This document shows, piece by piece, positions 17,241 to 24,514 of a stretch of DNA of 40,653 bases. Origin of the DNA: Archangium violaceum Cb vi76 (GTDB taxonomy: Bacteria; Myxococcota; Myxococcia; Myxococcales; Myxococcaceae); NCBI RefSeq assembly GCF_000733295.1, contig NZ_JPMI01000141.1:1-40653 (forward strand). The letters run 5' to 3'. The translations under genes and the position numbers were made by a program. The notes below the pieces were generated by a model. That model ran no database searches. It was not told the DNA's origin and was given only the letters and a program-made list of their open reading frames with translations. Position 1 is the stretch's first letter; each line of letters begins with the position of its first letter.

Positions 17241-17267
17241 GTGCGCTCCTCCTCCTCGCTCCACGTG

Positions 17268-18423
17268 TCACCAAGCCTTCATGTGCAGCCGGATCGCCGC
17301 GACGTTCCGGGTCAGGTTCACTCCCGCCGCCACTTCCTCTTCCATCCCCACCTGCGAGATCCGATCCACGGCCGCCTGCATCGATACATACCGGTTGATC
17401 TCGTACTCGAGCCCCGCGCCCAGCGCGTAGCCCTGGGCCACCCGCGCCCCCCCCATCCCAGGTGAAGGCCCCCTCCCCTGGCGCGCGTCCATTGCGGAAG
17501 AAGCTGGCCATCCCGTAGACGGACACCCGGTCGCTGAAGTGCCGGTTGAGCACCAGTCCCGCGAAGTCCGCCCACAGCGCGTTGGTGAAGCCACTGGCTC
17601 CCACCAGGTCATGCCCCGCGACGAAGCCCAGGTCGAACGGCCCCGCCTCGTGCAGCAGCTCCAGCCTCATCCGGGGGATCAGCCCCCTCGTCCCATCCCC
17701 GGAGTCGAAGGACACCGGGCCACCGCGAGCCGTGAAGGTCGTCTGCCGCGACAGCCGGTAGCGCAGCGCACCGAAGACACCGTGCGCCTGCTGGAAGTTG
17801 TCGCCGAAGACGAAGCCCTGGTAGCGGTACTCCACTCCCAGCGACAACCGCCGCGTGGTGCGCAGCCACAGCTCCGCGAACGGGGTGTGCACGAAACCGG
17901 CGTCACTGCCCGGCACCTGCACCCTCACGCCCTCGAAGTTGTAACCGGCCCCCACGTCCACCACCCGGCTCAGCCGCCCCGACACGTACACGCGCGACTG
18001 GCCATAGAGCACCGGGTCCGTCGAGCGGGCCACGCTGTCACGCGGCAGCGAGGCCGGATCCGTCACCCGGTAGATGCTCCCGGACGCCTCCACCCGCAGG
18101 CGGCGCGACAGCCGCTTGTTCACCATCAGCCCGCCGCGGTGATCCAACGTCACCCGGCCACTGCCATGCCGCATCAGGAGATCCGCCGCGTAGTAGCTCT
18201 CCAGCTTCAGCGTCGGATCCTTCACGTCCAGCCCGATCCGCGGCGTGACCTTGGTCATCAACTGACCACCCGTCGCGCCGGCGGTGTTGAGCCGGAAGTC
18301 ATCGTCGTAGCGCTCCTCGAGCGACACCCGGGCCCGAGGCTCCACCACCGTGCCCGCGAGCGCGGCTGGAGAGGTCCCCACGACCGCCGCCGCCGCCAAC
18401 CATCTCTTCCAGGAAACCCTCAC
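17268..18423 (-). CDS. exoB: ExoB (Wzp-like) outer-membrane beta-barrel, frameshifted at a G8 tract
   Basis: The product has a signal peptide (MRVSWKRWLAAAAVVGTSPAALA) and alternating hydrophobic/aromatic strands throughout, as expected for an outer-membrane barrel. The GTG start at 18423 has GGAGG just upstream. The frame is good through AFTWDG, then at a run of eight G (17447-17454) it shifts. With seven G, the reading continues ARVAQGYALGAGLEYEINRY and ends at a stop at 17268 after ending IRLHMKAW, giving 384 residues, a normal end close to exoC. With eight G, the frame runs on to 17041, inside exoC, in a composition that is plainly not coding. In M. xanthus a barrel of this type partners the short export lipoprotein, consistent with its neighbour. 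Either the tract is a slippage site or the base count is a sequencing error. Confidence 0.75.
17447..17454 (-). repeat. G8 homopolymer within exoB (frameshift point)
   Basis: Eight consecutive G on the coding (minus) strand. Codon positions before and after fit one protein only if the run has seven G (modulo three). This is the classic context for slipped-strand phase variation, or for a homopolymer sequencing error. Confidence 0.85.
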
Positions 18424-18480
18424 GGCACCCTCCATCCCCACGCACCCACCCAGACCACGCTCCGCGGTGCTCCCGTTCCG

Positions 18481-19122
18481 TCACGGCACGATGATGGTGT
18501 CACCGGGCCGCAGGATGAGCGGCTCGTACTTCTGCGGCTCCTCCACCAGGTCGCGGTAGCTCACGGAGATGTAGTCGCCCTGCGAGGCGCCCTCCATGTC
18601 ACCCGAGCCACCCGTGCCCGAACCCTGCGCGGTATTGGCCTGCTTCGCCGCCGAGCGGCGCAGCACGACGATGGCGTCGCGGTCCGCGAAGTCCGTGAAG
18701 CCTCCCGCCAGGGCAATGGCCTGGAGGATGGACACCCGGCCCCGCAGCGGGTAGGCGCCAGGGTGCGTCACCTCGCCGGTGATGAAGACGCGGCTGCTGT
18801 TCACCTCACGGACGATCACCGTGACGCGGGGCTCCTGCACGTACGGCTTGAGGGCCTCGCGAATCTCATCGGCCAGCTCGTTGGGCGTACGGCCCTCGGC
18901 CTTCACCTCGCCCACCATGGGCAGGGAGATGAAACCATCGGGGCGCACCGGCAGCGTGCGCGAGAGATCCGCGTCACGCCACACCGCCACATCGAGGACG
19001 TCCTCACGGCCGATGCGGTACGGCTGGTCCGAATTGTCCACCCGCGCCGTGGCCCGGTGGGCGCACCCCGACAGGAGGAGCAATCCCAGCACCACCCACC
19101 ACCTCGCGCTCGTCTTTCCCAT
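18481..19122 (-). CDS. exoA: ExoA, short polysaccharide export (Wza/OPX) lipoprotein
   Basis: A 213-residue lipoprotein: the start at 19122 has GGGAG upstream and opens a signal peptide ending in lipobox LLLLSGC (Cys19). The Poly_export domain follows with YRIGREDVLDVAVWRD and DGFISLPMVGEVKAEG, then an SLBB-like segment with VFITGEVTHPGAYPL and LAGGFTDFADRD. It ends after DTIIVP with no C-terminal amphipathic helix, so this is a short OPX protein that cannot form its own membrane helical barrel. That explains the adjacent barrel exoB, which would supply the outer-membrane pore. It is first in the exo operon, preceded by a sigma-54-like promoter. Confidence 0.92.
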   Translation of the reverse strand: MGKTSARWWVVLGLLLLSGCAHRATARVDNSDQPYRIGREDVLDVAVWRDADLSRTLPVRPDGFISLPMVGEVKAEGRTPNELADEIREALKPYVQEPRVTVIVREVNSSRVFITGEVTHPGAYPLRGRVSILQAIALAGGFTDFADRDAIVVLRRSAAKQANTAQGSGTGGSGDMEGASQGDYISVSYRDLVEEPQKYEPLILRPGDTIIVP

Positions 19123-19188
19123 CGCTCGCCTCTCCCAAAGTCCCCTGCCCCCAAAAAGGACAGGGAGCACATGTTCGCGGGAGGCATT

Positions 19189-19205
19189 AGCAGCGGGTGT
19201 GCCAA
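19189..19205 (-). promoter_or_regulatory. Sigma-54-like promoter of the exo operon
   Basis: On the minus strand, TTGGCAC then ACCCG then CTGCT, with GG and GC separated by the standard 10 bases. The -24 element is perfect and the -12 element has one mismatch (CTGC for TTGC). The predicted transcription start is near 19179, giving a leader of about 56 bases before exoA. Regulation of exo genes by an NtrC-type activator (Nla6) has been described in M. xanthus, from memory. Confidence 0.6.
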
Positions 19206-19278
19206 AGCCCTCGGACAGGCAAAGTCCCCGGATCGTCATGGGTTACGCGCTACACCCCTACGGAAGCGGGTGGGATGT

Positions 19279-19295
19279 CCGGGAAAAAATTCCGG
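19279..19295. promoter_or_regulatory. Inverted repeat in the exoA upstream region
   Basis: CCGGGAAAAAATTCCGG is a near-perfect inverted repeat of 17 bases with an A-rich centre. It lies about 75-90 bases upstream of the exo promoter, where an enhancer-binding protein would be expected. It could also be a partial terminator, so its role is uncertain. Confidence 0.35.
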
Positions 19296-19384
19296 CATCA
19301 CCCCGAGGGGCGGGTACGGATCACACGCCGGGAGGCCCTCACAAAGGGAAACACTTTTCCCACCCCGTGCCGGGGTTTTTCCCA

Positions 19385-19398
19385 TTCCCCCGGGGGAA
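19385..19398. promoter_or_regulatory. Perfect 14-bp palindrome beside the plus-strand sigma-54 site
   Basis: TTCCCCCGGGGGAA is a perfect palindrome ending 5 bases before the -24 box of the plus-strand promoter. Its position would suit a repressor or accessory protein acting on that promoter. It may instead simply be part of the GC-rich background. Confidence 0.35.
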
Positions 19399-19402
19399 GA
19401 GG

Positions 19403-19418
19403 TGGCACGCCGCTTGAA
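19403..19418 (+). promoter_or_regulatory. Sigma-54-like promoter of the 69-residue membrane protein
   Basis: TGGCACG-N4-TTGAA: a perfect -24 element and a -12 element with TTGA instead of TTGC, at exactly the right spacing (10 bases between GG and the -12 pair). The predicted start is near 19429, about 43 bases upstream of the small gene. Confidence 0.5.
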
Positions 19419-19471
19419 ATCATCTCTCGCGGAACCCGGGGGCGGGAAAAGCCCGGGCGAGCGAGGAGTGG

Positions 19472-19681
19472 ATGGCGGCTATGCGCAAGGCGGCGGCGGG
19501 GGCGGTGGTCGGGATGTTCGTGGTGGGAGCGGGAATGATGGCGCTGCTCGGCCCGGTGCTGGGCACCTACGCGGAGGCGGCCTCGCTCGCACTGGTGGGC
19601 GCGGGCCTGTTCGCGGGCAGCTCCATGCTGGGCACCGGTAAGGAAACGGTGCCCGCGGCCGGCATCGCCAAGGAAGCCTGA
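19472..19681 (+). CDS. Small two-helix membrane protein
   Basis: A 69-residue hydrophobic protein with AGGAG 3 bases upstream of the ATG at 19472 (another ATG at 19481 is possible). Two membrane helices are likely, at about 8-30 (AAAGAVVGMFVVGAGMMALLG) and about 34-50. Gly/Ala-rich helices, a short polar C-terminus, and no known motif. It shares its upstream region with the exo operon and is preceded by a sigma-54-like promoter, so it may be induced with the spore-coat genes. No family recognised. Confidence 0.65.
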   Translation: MAAMRKAAAGAVVGMFVVGAGMMALLGPVLGTYAEAASLALVGAGLFAGSSMLGTGKETVPAAGIAKEA

Positions 19682-19695
19682 AAAAGCTACGGGGG

Positions 19696-19731
19696 AAGGC
19701 TCGCGGAGTGGAAGGGAACTCCGCGAGCCTT
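19696..19731. terminator. Convergent hairpin terminator
   Basis: AAGGCTCGCGGAGT (19696-19709) and its exact complement (19718-19731) make a 14-bp perfect stem with an 8-base loop, directly after the small membrane gene and before the end of the convergent Cys-rich lipoprotein gene. On the minus strand a run of T follows about 10 bases later, so it may work in both directions. Confidence 0.75.
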
Positions 19732-19757
19732 GGAGGCACGGCCTTTCACCGTGAGTC

Positions 19758-20996
19758 CTAGAAGGTGGCCTGGTAGCAGAGGAAGTTGCCGGTCGTGAAG
19801 TAGAAGCCGGTCGAGACGGACGTGCTCGTCGAGGGGTAGCAGAGGTTCACGATGAGCTCGGCGCGCTCCCGGTTGCTCCCCGACACGGTGTAGTTGCCCG
19901 CGGCCGACAGCATCAGATTGGTGGCGTCCACCATCGTGCCATCGACCCGCACGAAGAAGAAGCCGCTCAGGCCACTGCGGGTCGTCGGGAAGGGATTGTT
20001 GTTGTACGCCGAGAGGGCGATCTTCACCTGTTTGGGCGTCGTCGACCCGCAGTAGGCCGAGTCCGTCACGACGCTCACCAGCCGGGCATTGTAGAGGATG
20101 GGGCCCATGGTGCCGAGATCACCCTTGCCCGAGAAGCTCTCGTAGTTGGCGCAGGTCGGCGCCGGCAACGGTGTGCACTGGTTCGTGCCGCAGAAGTGCG
20201 TGCCGTAGTCGCAGGTCGACTGGCCCTCTCCCGTGCAGGGAGCGCCAGTACCGCCCCACGCCTGGCACTGCCCCGTTGACGTCTCGCAGATCTGCCCCGC
20301 GGCGCAGTCCACATCCGCCGTGCACCTCGGCGCGCACACCTTGTCCTGGTTCAAGCACACCAGGTCAGACGTTTCGCGGTACAGGTTGCACAGCACGTCC
20401 GTGGAGCACTTGCAGATCTTCTGGGAGCTGGTGGCGCTCATCGGGTCGCACGTCTTCGCGGAGTCAGGGCAGTCCACGCTGCTCACGCACGTCCGCACGC
20501 ACGCCTTCGCCGTGGGGTGGCAGATCTCCCCCTCCAGACAGTCCGTGTCGGCCGTACACGACGGGTCCCTGTCCACCACCTTCTCCTCGCACCGGCCCGT
20601 CGCCGTGTCACACGTGTGGCCCTCGCCACAGTCCGTGTCCGTGGTGCACCTGGGCACACAGACCGTCGCCGTGGGATCGCAGAACTCCGACGCCAGACAA
20701 TCCGAGGCGTCCACGCACGACGCGCCTCCATCCGCCCCACCGTCCGTTCCACCATCCACGCCACTGTCCATCCCGCCATCCGTCCCACCGTCCGCCCCGC
20801 CATCCACCGCACCGGTGCCCCCGCCATCCATCCCACCATCCGTTCTGGCCACGCACCGGCCTGTCGCCAGTTCACACCGCTGGCCCGCGGCACAGTCCGA
20901 ATCCCGCGCGCACGTGTCGTCGGGATCGCTGGTGGGGCAGCCCGCCATCACCACACCCAGCACGGCGAGCATCCACCCTGTCTTCCAAAGCTTCAT
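19758..20996 (-). CDS. Cys-rich lipoprotein with DGG tract
   Basis: A 412-residue lipoprotein: the start at 20996, with GGGGGAG upstream, opens a signal peptide and lipobox VVMAGC (Cys20). Four to five Cys-rich units of the form CxxDxDCxxGxxCxxxTGxC follow (about 29-49, 93-137, 147-180 and 215-250), like the Dickkopf-type Cys motifs common in myxobacterial surface proteins. Between the first and second units is an almost pure DGG/DxG tract (53-91), probably a flexible linker. The C-terminal 120 residues are a Cys-poor, Asn/Ser/Thr-rich beta domain. Likely surface exposed. No enzymatic motif seen; role unknown. The 3' end is convergent with the small membrane gene. Confidence 0.8.
   Translation of the reverse strand: MKLWKTGWMLAVLGVVMAGCPTSDPDDTCARDSDCAAGQRCELATGRCVARTDGGMDGGGTGAVDGGADGGTDGGMDSGVDGGTDGGADGGASCVDASDCLASEFCDPTATVCVPRCTTDTDCGEGHTCDTATGRCEEKVVDRDPSCTADTDCLEGEICHPTAKACVRTCVSSVDCPDSAKTCDPMSATSSQKICKCSTDVLCNLYRETSDLVCLNQDKVCAPRCTADVDCAAGQICETSTGQCQAWGGTGAPCTGEGQSTCDYGTHFCGTNQCTPLPAPTCANYESFSGKGDLGTMGPILYNARLVSVVTDSAYCGSTTPKQVKIALSAYNNNPFPTTRSGLSGFFFVRVDGTMVDATNLMLSAAGNYTVSGSNRERAELIVNLCYPSTSTSVSTGFYFTTGNFLCYQATF
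20724..20840 (-). repeat. DGG-encoding tandem repeat in the Cys-rich lipoprotein
   Basis: About 39 codons of short GGx-type repeats that encode DGG, DGG-M, DGG-T and DGG-A triplets. A low-complexity tract of this kind can change length by slippage without changing the reading frame because the unit is 9 or 12 bases. Confidence 0.7.
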
Positions 20997-21169
20997 GCTG
21001 ACTCCCCCCTCTCGGGATCGCGTACGGCGTTCGCGCCCCCTGCTACCACACCCGCCACATCGAATCAGATACGGACAAGCCCTGACGGGCGGCGTGCATG
21101 GGCTGGTGATTGCTCCCGCTTCCAACCCGAGGGCCCGTGAAGCGCTCGTCTGATAGGGTGCGCCTCCAT

Positions 21170-22129
21170 ATGGCCACCACCGAGCTCCGCACCCTCTACC
21201 CGCCCATCGAGCCCTACAACACCGGCCGCCTCCGCGTGTCCGATCTCCACGAGCTCTACTTCGAGGAGAGCGGCAACCCGAAGGGCAAGCCGGTGGTCTT
21301 CGTGCACGGTGGGCCGGGCAGCGGCACGGATCCCAAGCAGCGGCGTTTCTTCGATCCGGCGGCGTACCGCATCGTCCTCTTCGACCAGCGCGGCTGCGGC
21401 AAGAGCACGCCCTTCGCCTCCGTGGAGGAGAACACCACCTGGCACCTGGTGGAGGACATGGAGACGCTGCGCCGCCACCTGGGCATCGAGAAGTGGCAGG
21501 TGTTCGGCGGCTCGTGGGGCAGCACGCTCGCGCTGGCGTACGCGCAGAAGCACCCGGAGCATGTCTCGGAGCTGGTGCTGCGCGGTATCTTCCTGTTGCG
21601 CCAGCAGGAGATCCGCTGGTTCTACCAGCACGGTGCGCACACCATCTTCCCGGACGCGTGGGAGGACTACCTCGCGCCCATTCCTCCCGAGGAGCGGGGG
21701 GATCTGGTCCAGGCCTACTACCGGCGGCTGATGGGGGATGATCCCAAGGTGCGCCAGGAGGCGGCGAGGGCCTGGAGCGTCTGGGAGGGCCGCACCAGCT
21801 ATCTGGCGCCCAACGCGAACTACATCGCGCACCTGGGCGAGGACGAGTTCTCGCTCGCCTTCGCGCGCATCGAGTGCCACTACTTCGTCAACCGCGCCTT
21901 CCTGCGCAGCGACACGCAGCTGCTGGACGACGTGCCGCGCATCCGCCACATCCCGGCCGTCATCGTCCAGGGCCGCTATGACATGTGCTGCCCGATGGAC
22001 AGCGCCTGGGCGCTGCACAAGGCGTGGCCGGAGGCGGAGCTGAAGATCATCGCGGACGCGGGACACGCGGCGTTCGAGCCGGGGACCACGAGCGCGCTCG
22101 TCGAGGCCACGGACCGGTTCCGCCGGTAG
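21170..22129 (+). CDS. pip: Proline iminopeptidase (alpha/beta hydrolase)
   Basis: A 319-residue cytosolic enzyme of the S33 peptidase family, which removes N-terminal proline from peptides. The ATG at 21170 opens MATTELRTLYPPIEPYNTGRL, the standard start of this family. The oxyanion segment HGGPG (46-50) and FDQRGCGKSTP (71-81) are conserved. The catalytic triad is Ser115 in GGSWGS, Asp271 in GRYD, and His299 in AGH. Length is normal. It stands alone, with the next plus-strand gene 161 bp further on behind an inverted repeat. Confidence 0.92.
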   Translation: MATTELRTLYPPIEPYNTGRLRVSDLHELYFEESGNPKGKPVVFVHGGPGSGTDPKQRRFFDPAAYRIVLFDQRGCGKSTPFASVEENTTWHLVEDMETLRRHLGIEKWQVFGGSWGSTLALAYAQKHPEHVSELVLRGIFLLRQQEIRWFYQHGAHTIFPDAWEDYLAPIPPEERGDLVQAYYRRLMGDDPKVRQEAARAWSVWEGRTSYLAPNANYIAHLGEDEFSLAFARIECHYFVNRAFLRSDTQLLDDVPRIRHIPAVIVQGRYDMCCPMDSAWALHKAWPEAELKIIADAGHAAFEPGTTSALVEATDRFRR

Positions 22130-22164
22130 GCCAAGATGGCTTGCGAGGACCACCGCACTGCATA

Positions 22165-22216
22165 GGCGGTCAGGGGGCGACAATACCTCTCAGGGAGTAT
22201 TGTCGCGCCAACCGCC
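22165..22216 (+). repeat. 52-nt imperfect inverted repeat upstream of the DUF4041 gene
   Basis: Outer arms GGCGGT (22165-22170) and ACCGCC (22211-22216) and inner arms GCGACAATAC (22177-22186) and GTATTGTCGC (22197-22206) can fold into one long interrupted stem with a 10-base loop. It may be the terminator of the iminopeptidase gene, a regulatory leader for the next gene, or the end of a small mobile element. No T-tract follows. Confidence 0.6.
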
Positions 22217-22290
22217 CTGGCGCGAAGCTCATGGGCCGACCCGATCGCCATCAGAAATCGCCGAAGGTCGGTCTTCGAGAAGGAGCGGAC

Positions 22291-23730
22291 ATGCTGGTGA
22301 CCGTCGTGACCCTGGTGCTTCTAAGCACCCTGCTCGCGGGCCTTCTGGTTCGCACGTTCTTGAAACTCCGTGCGATGACGGAACGCTCCCAGCCCGTCAT
22401 CGACGTGGAAGCCGAGCGCAAGCGCGTGGCGGACGAACTGGCGCGCGAAAAGTCCGAGTCCGAGAAAGCACTGGCCGCGGAGCGGAAACGTACGGCGGAC
22501 GAAGTGACGCGCATACGCGAGGAGGCCGACAAGGCCGTGAAAGACGCCGAGGCGCGGCGTCAACGAGCAAACGCCCAGTGGGCCGAACTCGAGGCGGGCA
22601 TTGCCCGATTGACGGCGGAGTTCCAGGCACTCGAGGAGGAAGAGGTCCTTCGCGCCAACGGCTTCTACAAGCCCATCTACAACTTCTCCTCCTCGGAGAA
22701 ATACGAGCAGAGGCTGGAGCAGATTCGTGAGCAGCAGAAAGCCATGCTGAAGGACAAGAAAGCGGCCTTCTGCACCACCGAATGGCAGGTCAATGGGAGC
22801 AAGGCCGAGGGTCGCAAGCAGACGGAACGCACCTTGAAGCTGATGCTGCGCGCCTTCAACGGTGAGTCGGACGCCTGTGTCACCAAGGTGACCTACAAGA
22901 ACGTGAAAGCGATGGAGGCGCGTATCCAGAAAGCCGCCGAGGCCATTACCCACCTCGCAGAAGTCCAGCAGTGCTTCATCGCCAAACAATACGTCAGCCT
23001 GAAGCTCGACGAGTTGCACCTGGCATACGAGTATCAGGAGAAGCTGCAGGAGGAGCGTGAGGAACAGCGGCGCATCCGCGAGCAGATGCGCGAGGAAGAG
23101 GCCGCACAGCGCGAGTTGGAGCGGGCGAAGCTCGAGGCCGAGCGTGAGGCCAGACGCGACGAAGACGCCCTGAACAAGGCTCGGGCCGAGCTGGAAAAAG
23201 CTGAGGGCAGCAAACAGCAGAAGCTGCTCGAGCGCATCGCGGAACTCGAGCGCAAGGTGGCCGAGGATCAGGAGCGGCAGCGCGCCATCTCCCAGGCACA
23301 GCTGACGCGCACCGGCCACGTCTACGTCATCTCCAACATCGGCTCCTTCGGAGAAGACGTCTTCAAGGTGGGTATGACACGGCGGCTCGTCCCCCAGGAT
23401 CGCGTCGACGAACTGGGGGATGCCTCGGTGCCCTTCGACTTCGACGTCCACGCCATCATCCGCACCCAGGATGCTCCGGCACTGGAAGCAGCGTTGCACC
23501 GGAGCTTCGCGCACAGGCGCGTCAACCGCATCAACGAGCGCAAGGAGTTCTTCCGGGTATCGCTCGATGAGATCGCGGAGGCGGTGCGCAAGCACCACGG
23601 CGATTTCGAGCTGACCCGGGTGGCCGAGGCGGCCGAGTACCGCAAGACCCTCGCGCTCATCGAGGAGGAGCGACGGACTGAGTCCGGGGATACGGCCGCT
23701 GCGTCCAGACCCGTGCGTGCAGTGGCGTGA
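22291..23730 (+). CDS. Membrane-anchored coiled-coil DUF4041 / GIY-YIG (T5orf172) protein
   Basis: A 479-residue protein. The ATG at 22291 has AAGGAG six bases upstream. Residues 1-22 are a membrane helix, 35-115 and 250-335 are highly charged Lys/Glu/Arg coiled coils, about 115-245 fits DUF4041 (RANGFYKPIYNFSSSEKYEQ), and 342-435 is a GIY-YIG domain of the T5orf172 type. In it, GHVYV and FKVGMTRR are the two strands, Arg365 or Arg371 could be the catalytic Arg, and ALEAALH plus KEFFRV match the family's E and terminal blocks. The domain pair is known from phage and mobile islands, and the membrane anchor is the odd part. Base composition is less G/C-rich than neighbours. It could be a defence, phage-derived or stress nuclease. 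No partner gene is obvious. Confidence 0.82.
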   Translation: MLVTVVTLVLLSTLLAGLLVRTFLKLRAMTERSQPVIDVEAERKRVADELAREKSESEKALAAERKRTADEVTRIREEADKAVKDAEARRQRANAQWAELEAGIARLTAEFQALEEEEVLRANGFYKPIYNFSSSEKYEQRLEQIREQQKAMLKDKKAAFCTTEWQVNGSKAEGRKQTERTLKLMLRAFNGESDACVTKVTYKNVKAMEARIQKAAEAITHLAEVQQCFIAKQYVSLKLDELHLAYEYQEKLQEEREEQRRIREQMREEEAAQRELERAKLEAEREARRDEDALNKARAELEKAEGSKQQKLLERIAELERKVAEDQERQRAISQAQLTRTGHVYVISNIGSFGEDVFKVGMTRRLVPQDRVDELGDASVPFDFDVHAIIRTQDAPALEAALHRSFAHRRVNRINERKEFFRVSLDEIAEAVRKHHGDFELTRVAEAAEYRKTLALIEEERRTESGDTAAASRPVRAVA

Positions 23731-23760
23731 TGCAAGAGCCAGTGGGGTTCCCCCCACCGC

Positions 23761-24201
23761 TCAGCCGGCGTGCTTCTCGAGGAGCTTGCCGATGCGGGGA
23801 ATGGCGGCCTCGACGTTCTTCTTCGCCGTGCCGCGCAGCTTCTCGTAGGTGCCCTTGACGAGGCCGCTCTGCGCATTGCGGACCTTGCCATCGGTGATGG
23901 TGAGCAGGGCATCCGCGGCGCGGCCGGAGTTCGCCGCGATGTGCGCCCCCACCGGCCTCCCGCCCGTCTTCGCCTCCTGGTAGAGCGGATCCAGCGCCTT
24001 GGCGAAGTCGGGGAGGAGATCCTCCACGGCGTGCCGGATGAAACCCGGCTTGATGTTCTTCACGGCGCTGTAGCCCGCCTTGATGGCGAGCCCCGAGATG
24101 CCGCCCTTGTCGGCGACCTCGGCGTCGATGAGCGTGCAGCAGTCATCAATGACCGCCGCCTTCTTGCTCTGGTTGGTCAACGTCTCGGTGAGTGACGCCA
24201 T
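23761..24201 (-). CDS. DUF6918-like hypothetical protein
   Basis: A 146-residue soluble protein. The start at 24201 (MASLTETLTNQSKKAAVIDD) is preceded by AAAGG. The sequence pattern, with CCTLIDAEVADKGGISGLAIKAGYSAVKNIKPG and a DLLPDFAKALDPLYQEAK stretch, resembles the small DUF6918 family found in myxobacteria and actinobacteria. It is predicted mostly helical with no signal peptide. It is convergent with the DUF4041 gene, 30 bp apart, and divergent from the toxin gene. Function unknown. Confidence 0.7.
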   Translation of the reverse strand: MASLTETLTNQSKKAAVIDDCCTLIDAEVADKGGISGLAIKAGYSAVKNIKPGFIRHAVEDLLPDFAKALDPLYQEAKTGGRPVGAHIAANSGRAADALLTITDGKVRNAQSGLVKGTYEKLRGTAKKNVEAAIPRIGKLLEKHAG

Positions 24202-24514
24202 CGAATCGTGCCTTTCGTTCACTGGACGTGAAACGTGCCCGAAGGCAGCGGAATCCCGTCCGGTCCGCCCGAGCGCATAGCACAACATCCCACCCACGGG
24301 AGGGTCCTCGCGCCTCGGTGCGATGCGTCAGGTAGACACCCATGGAGTCCGAATCAAGGTGGGGACGCCCTGGTGGGTGTCCGGTCTCGTCACGTGGCGA
24401 GAGAGCGCTCCCCCATGCCACCGCCAGTGGGCTTGCCCCAGTTGCGGCTTTCCCGCAGTTTGTGTGAATCCTCGGCACACTGCTGTTTCGCGTCCCTGGG
24501 TCTGGGGGTAGACA
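24202..24514. other. 313-bp divergent intergenic region between the DUF6918-like gene and the toxin gene
   Basis: No convincing gene: a short plus-strand frame (24323-24511) contains CPSCG but its codon use is poor. A hairpin GGACGCCC/GGGTGTCC (24363-24382, one wobble) can form, and GACACCC at about 24334-24340 could pair instead with GGGTGTC, so the leader has two alternative folds. Promoters cannot be assigned. Confidence 0.4.

Larger units (their letters stand above)
19123..19471. other. 349-bp divergent regulatory region between exoA and the small membrane gene
   Basis: It contains no coding frame of quality. It holds two divergent sigma-54-like promoters, an A-rich inverted repeat, a 14-bp palindrome, and two similar blocks TTTTCCCACCCC and TTTTTCCCATTCCCC about 20 bases apart (19354-19390). 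This arrangement is typical of enhancer-controlled promoters. Confidence 0.6.

Noticed and set aside
15711-17465. Plus-strand open frame antisense to exoC
   Set aside because: Leu/His/Arg-rich shadow; exoC on the minus strand has the expected membrane helices and coiled coil.
17539-19641. Long plus-strand open frame (700 codons) over the exoA-exoB region
   Set aside because: Runs antisense through exoB and exoA and through the regulatory region; His/Pro/Arg-rich composition without any domain.
24323-24511. Short plus-strand frame with CPSCG upstream of the toxin gene
   Set aside because: Single motif, poor codon use and no ribosome site; not enough for a zinc-finger gene.
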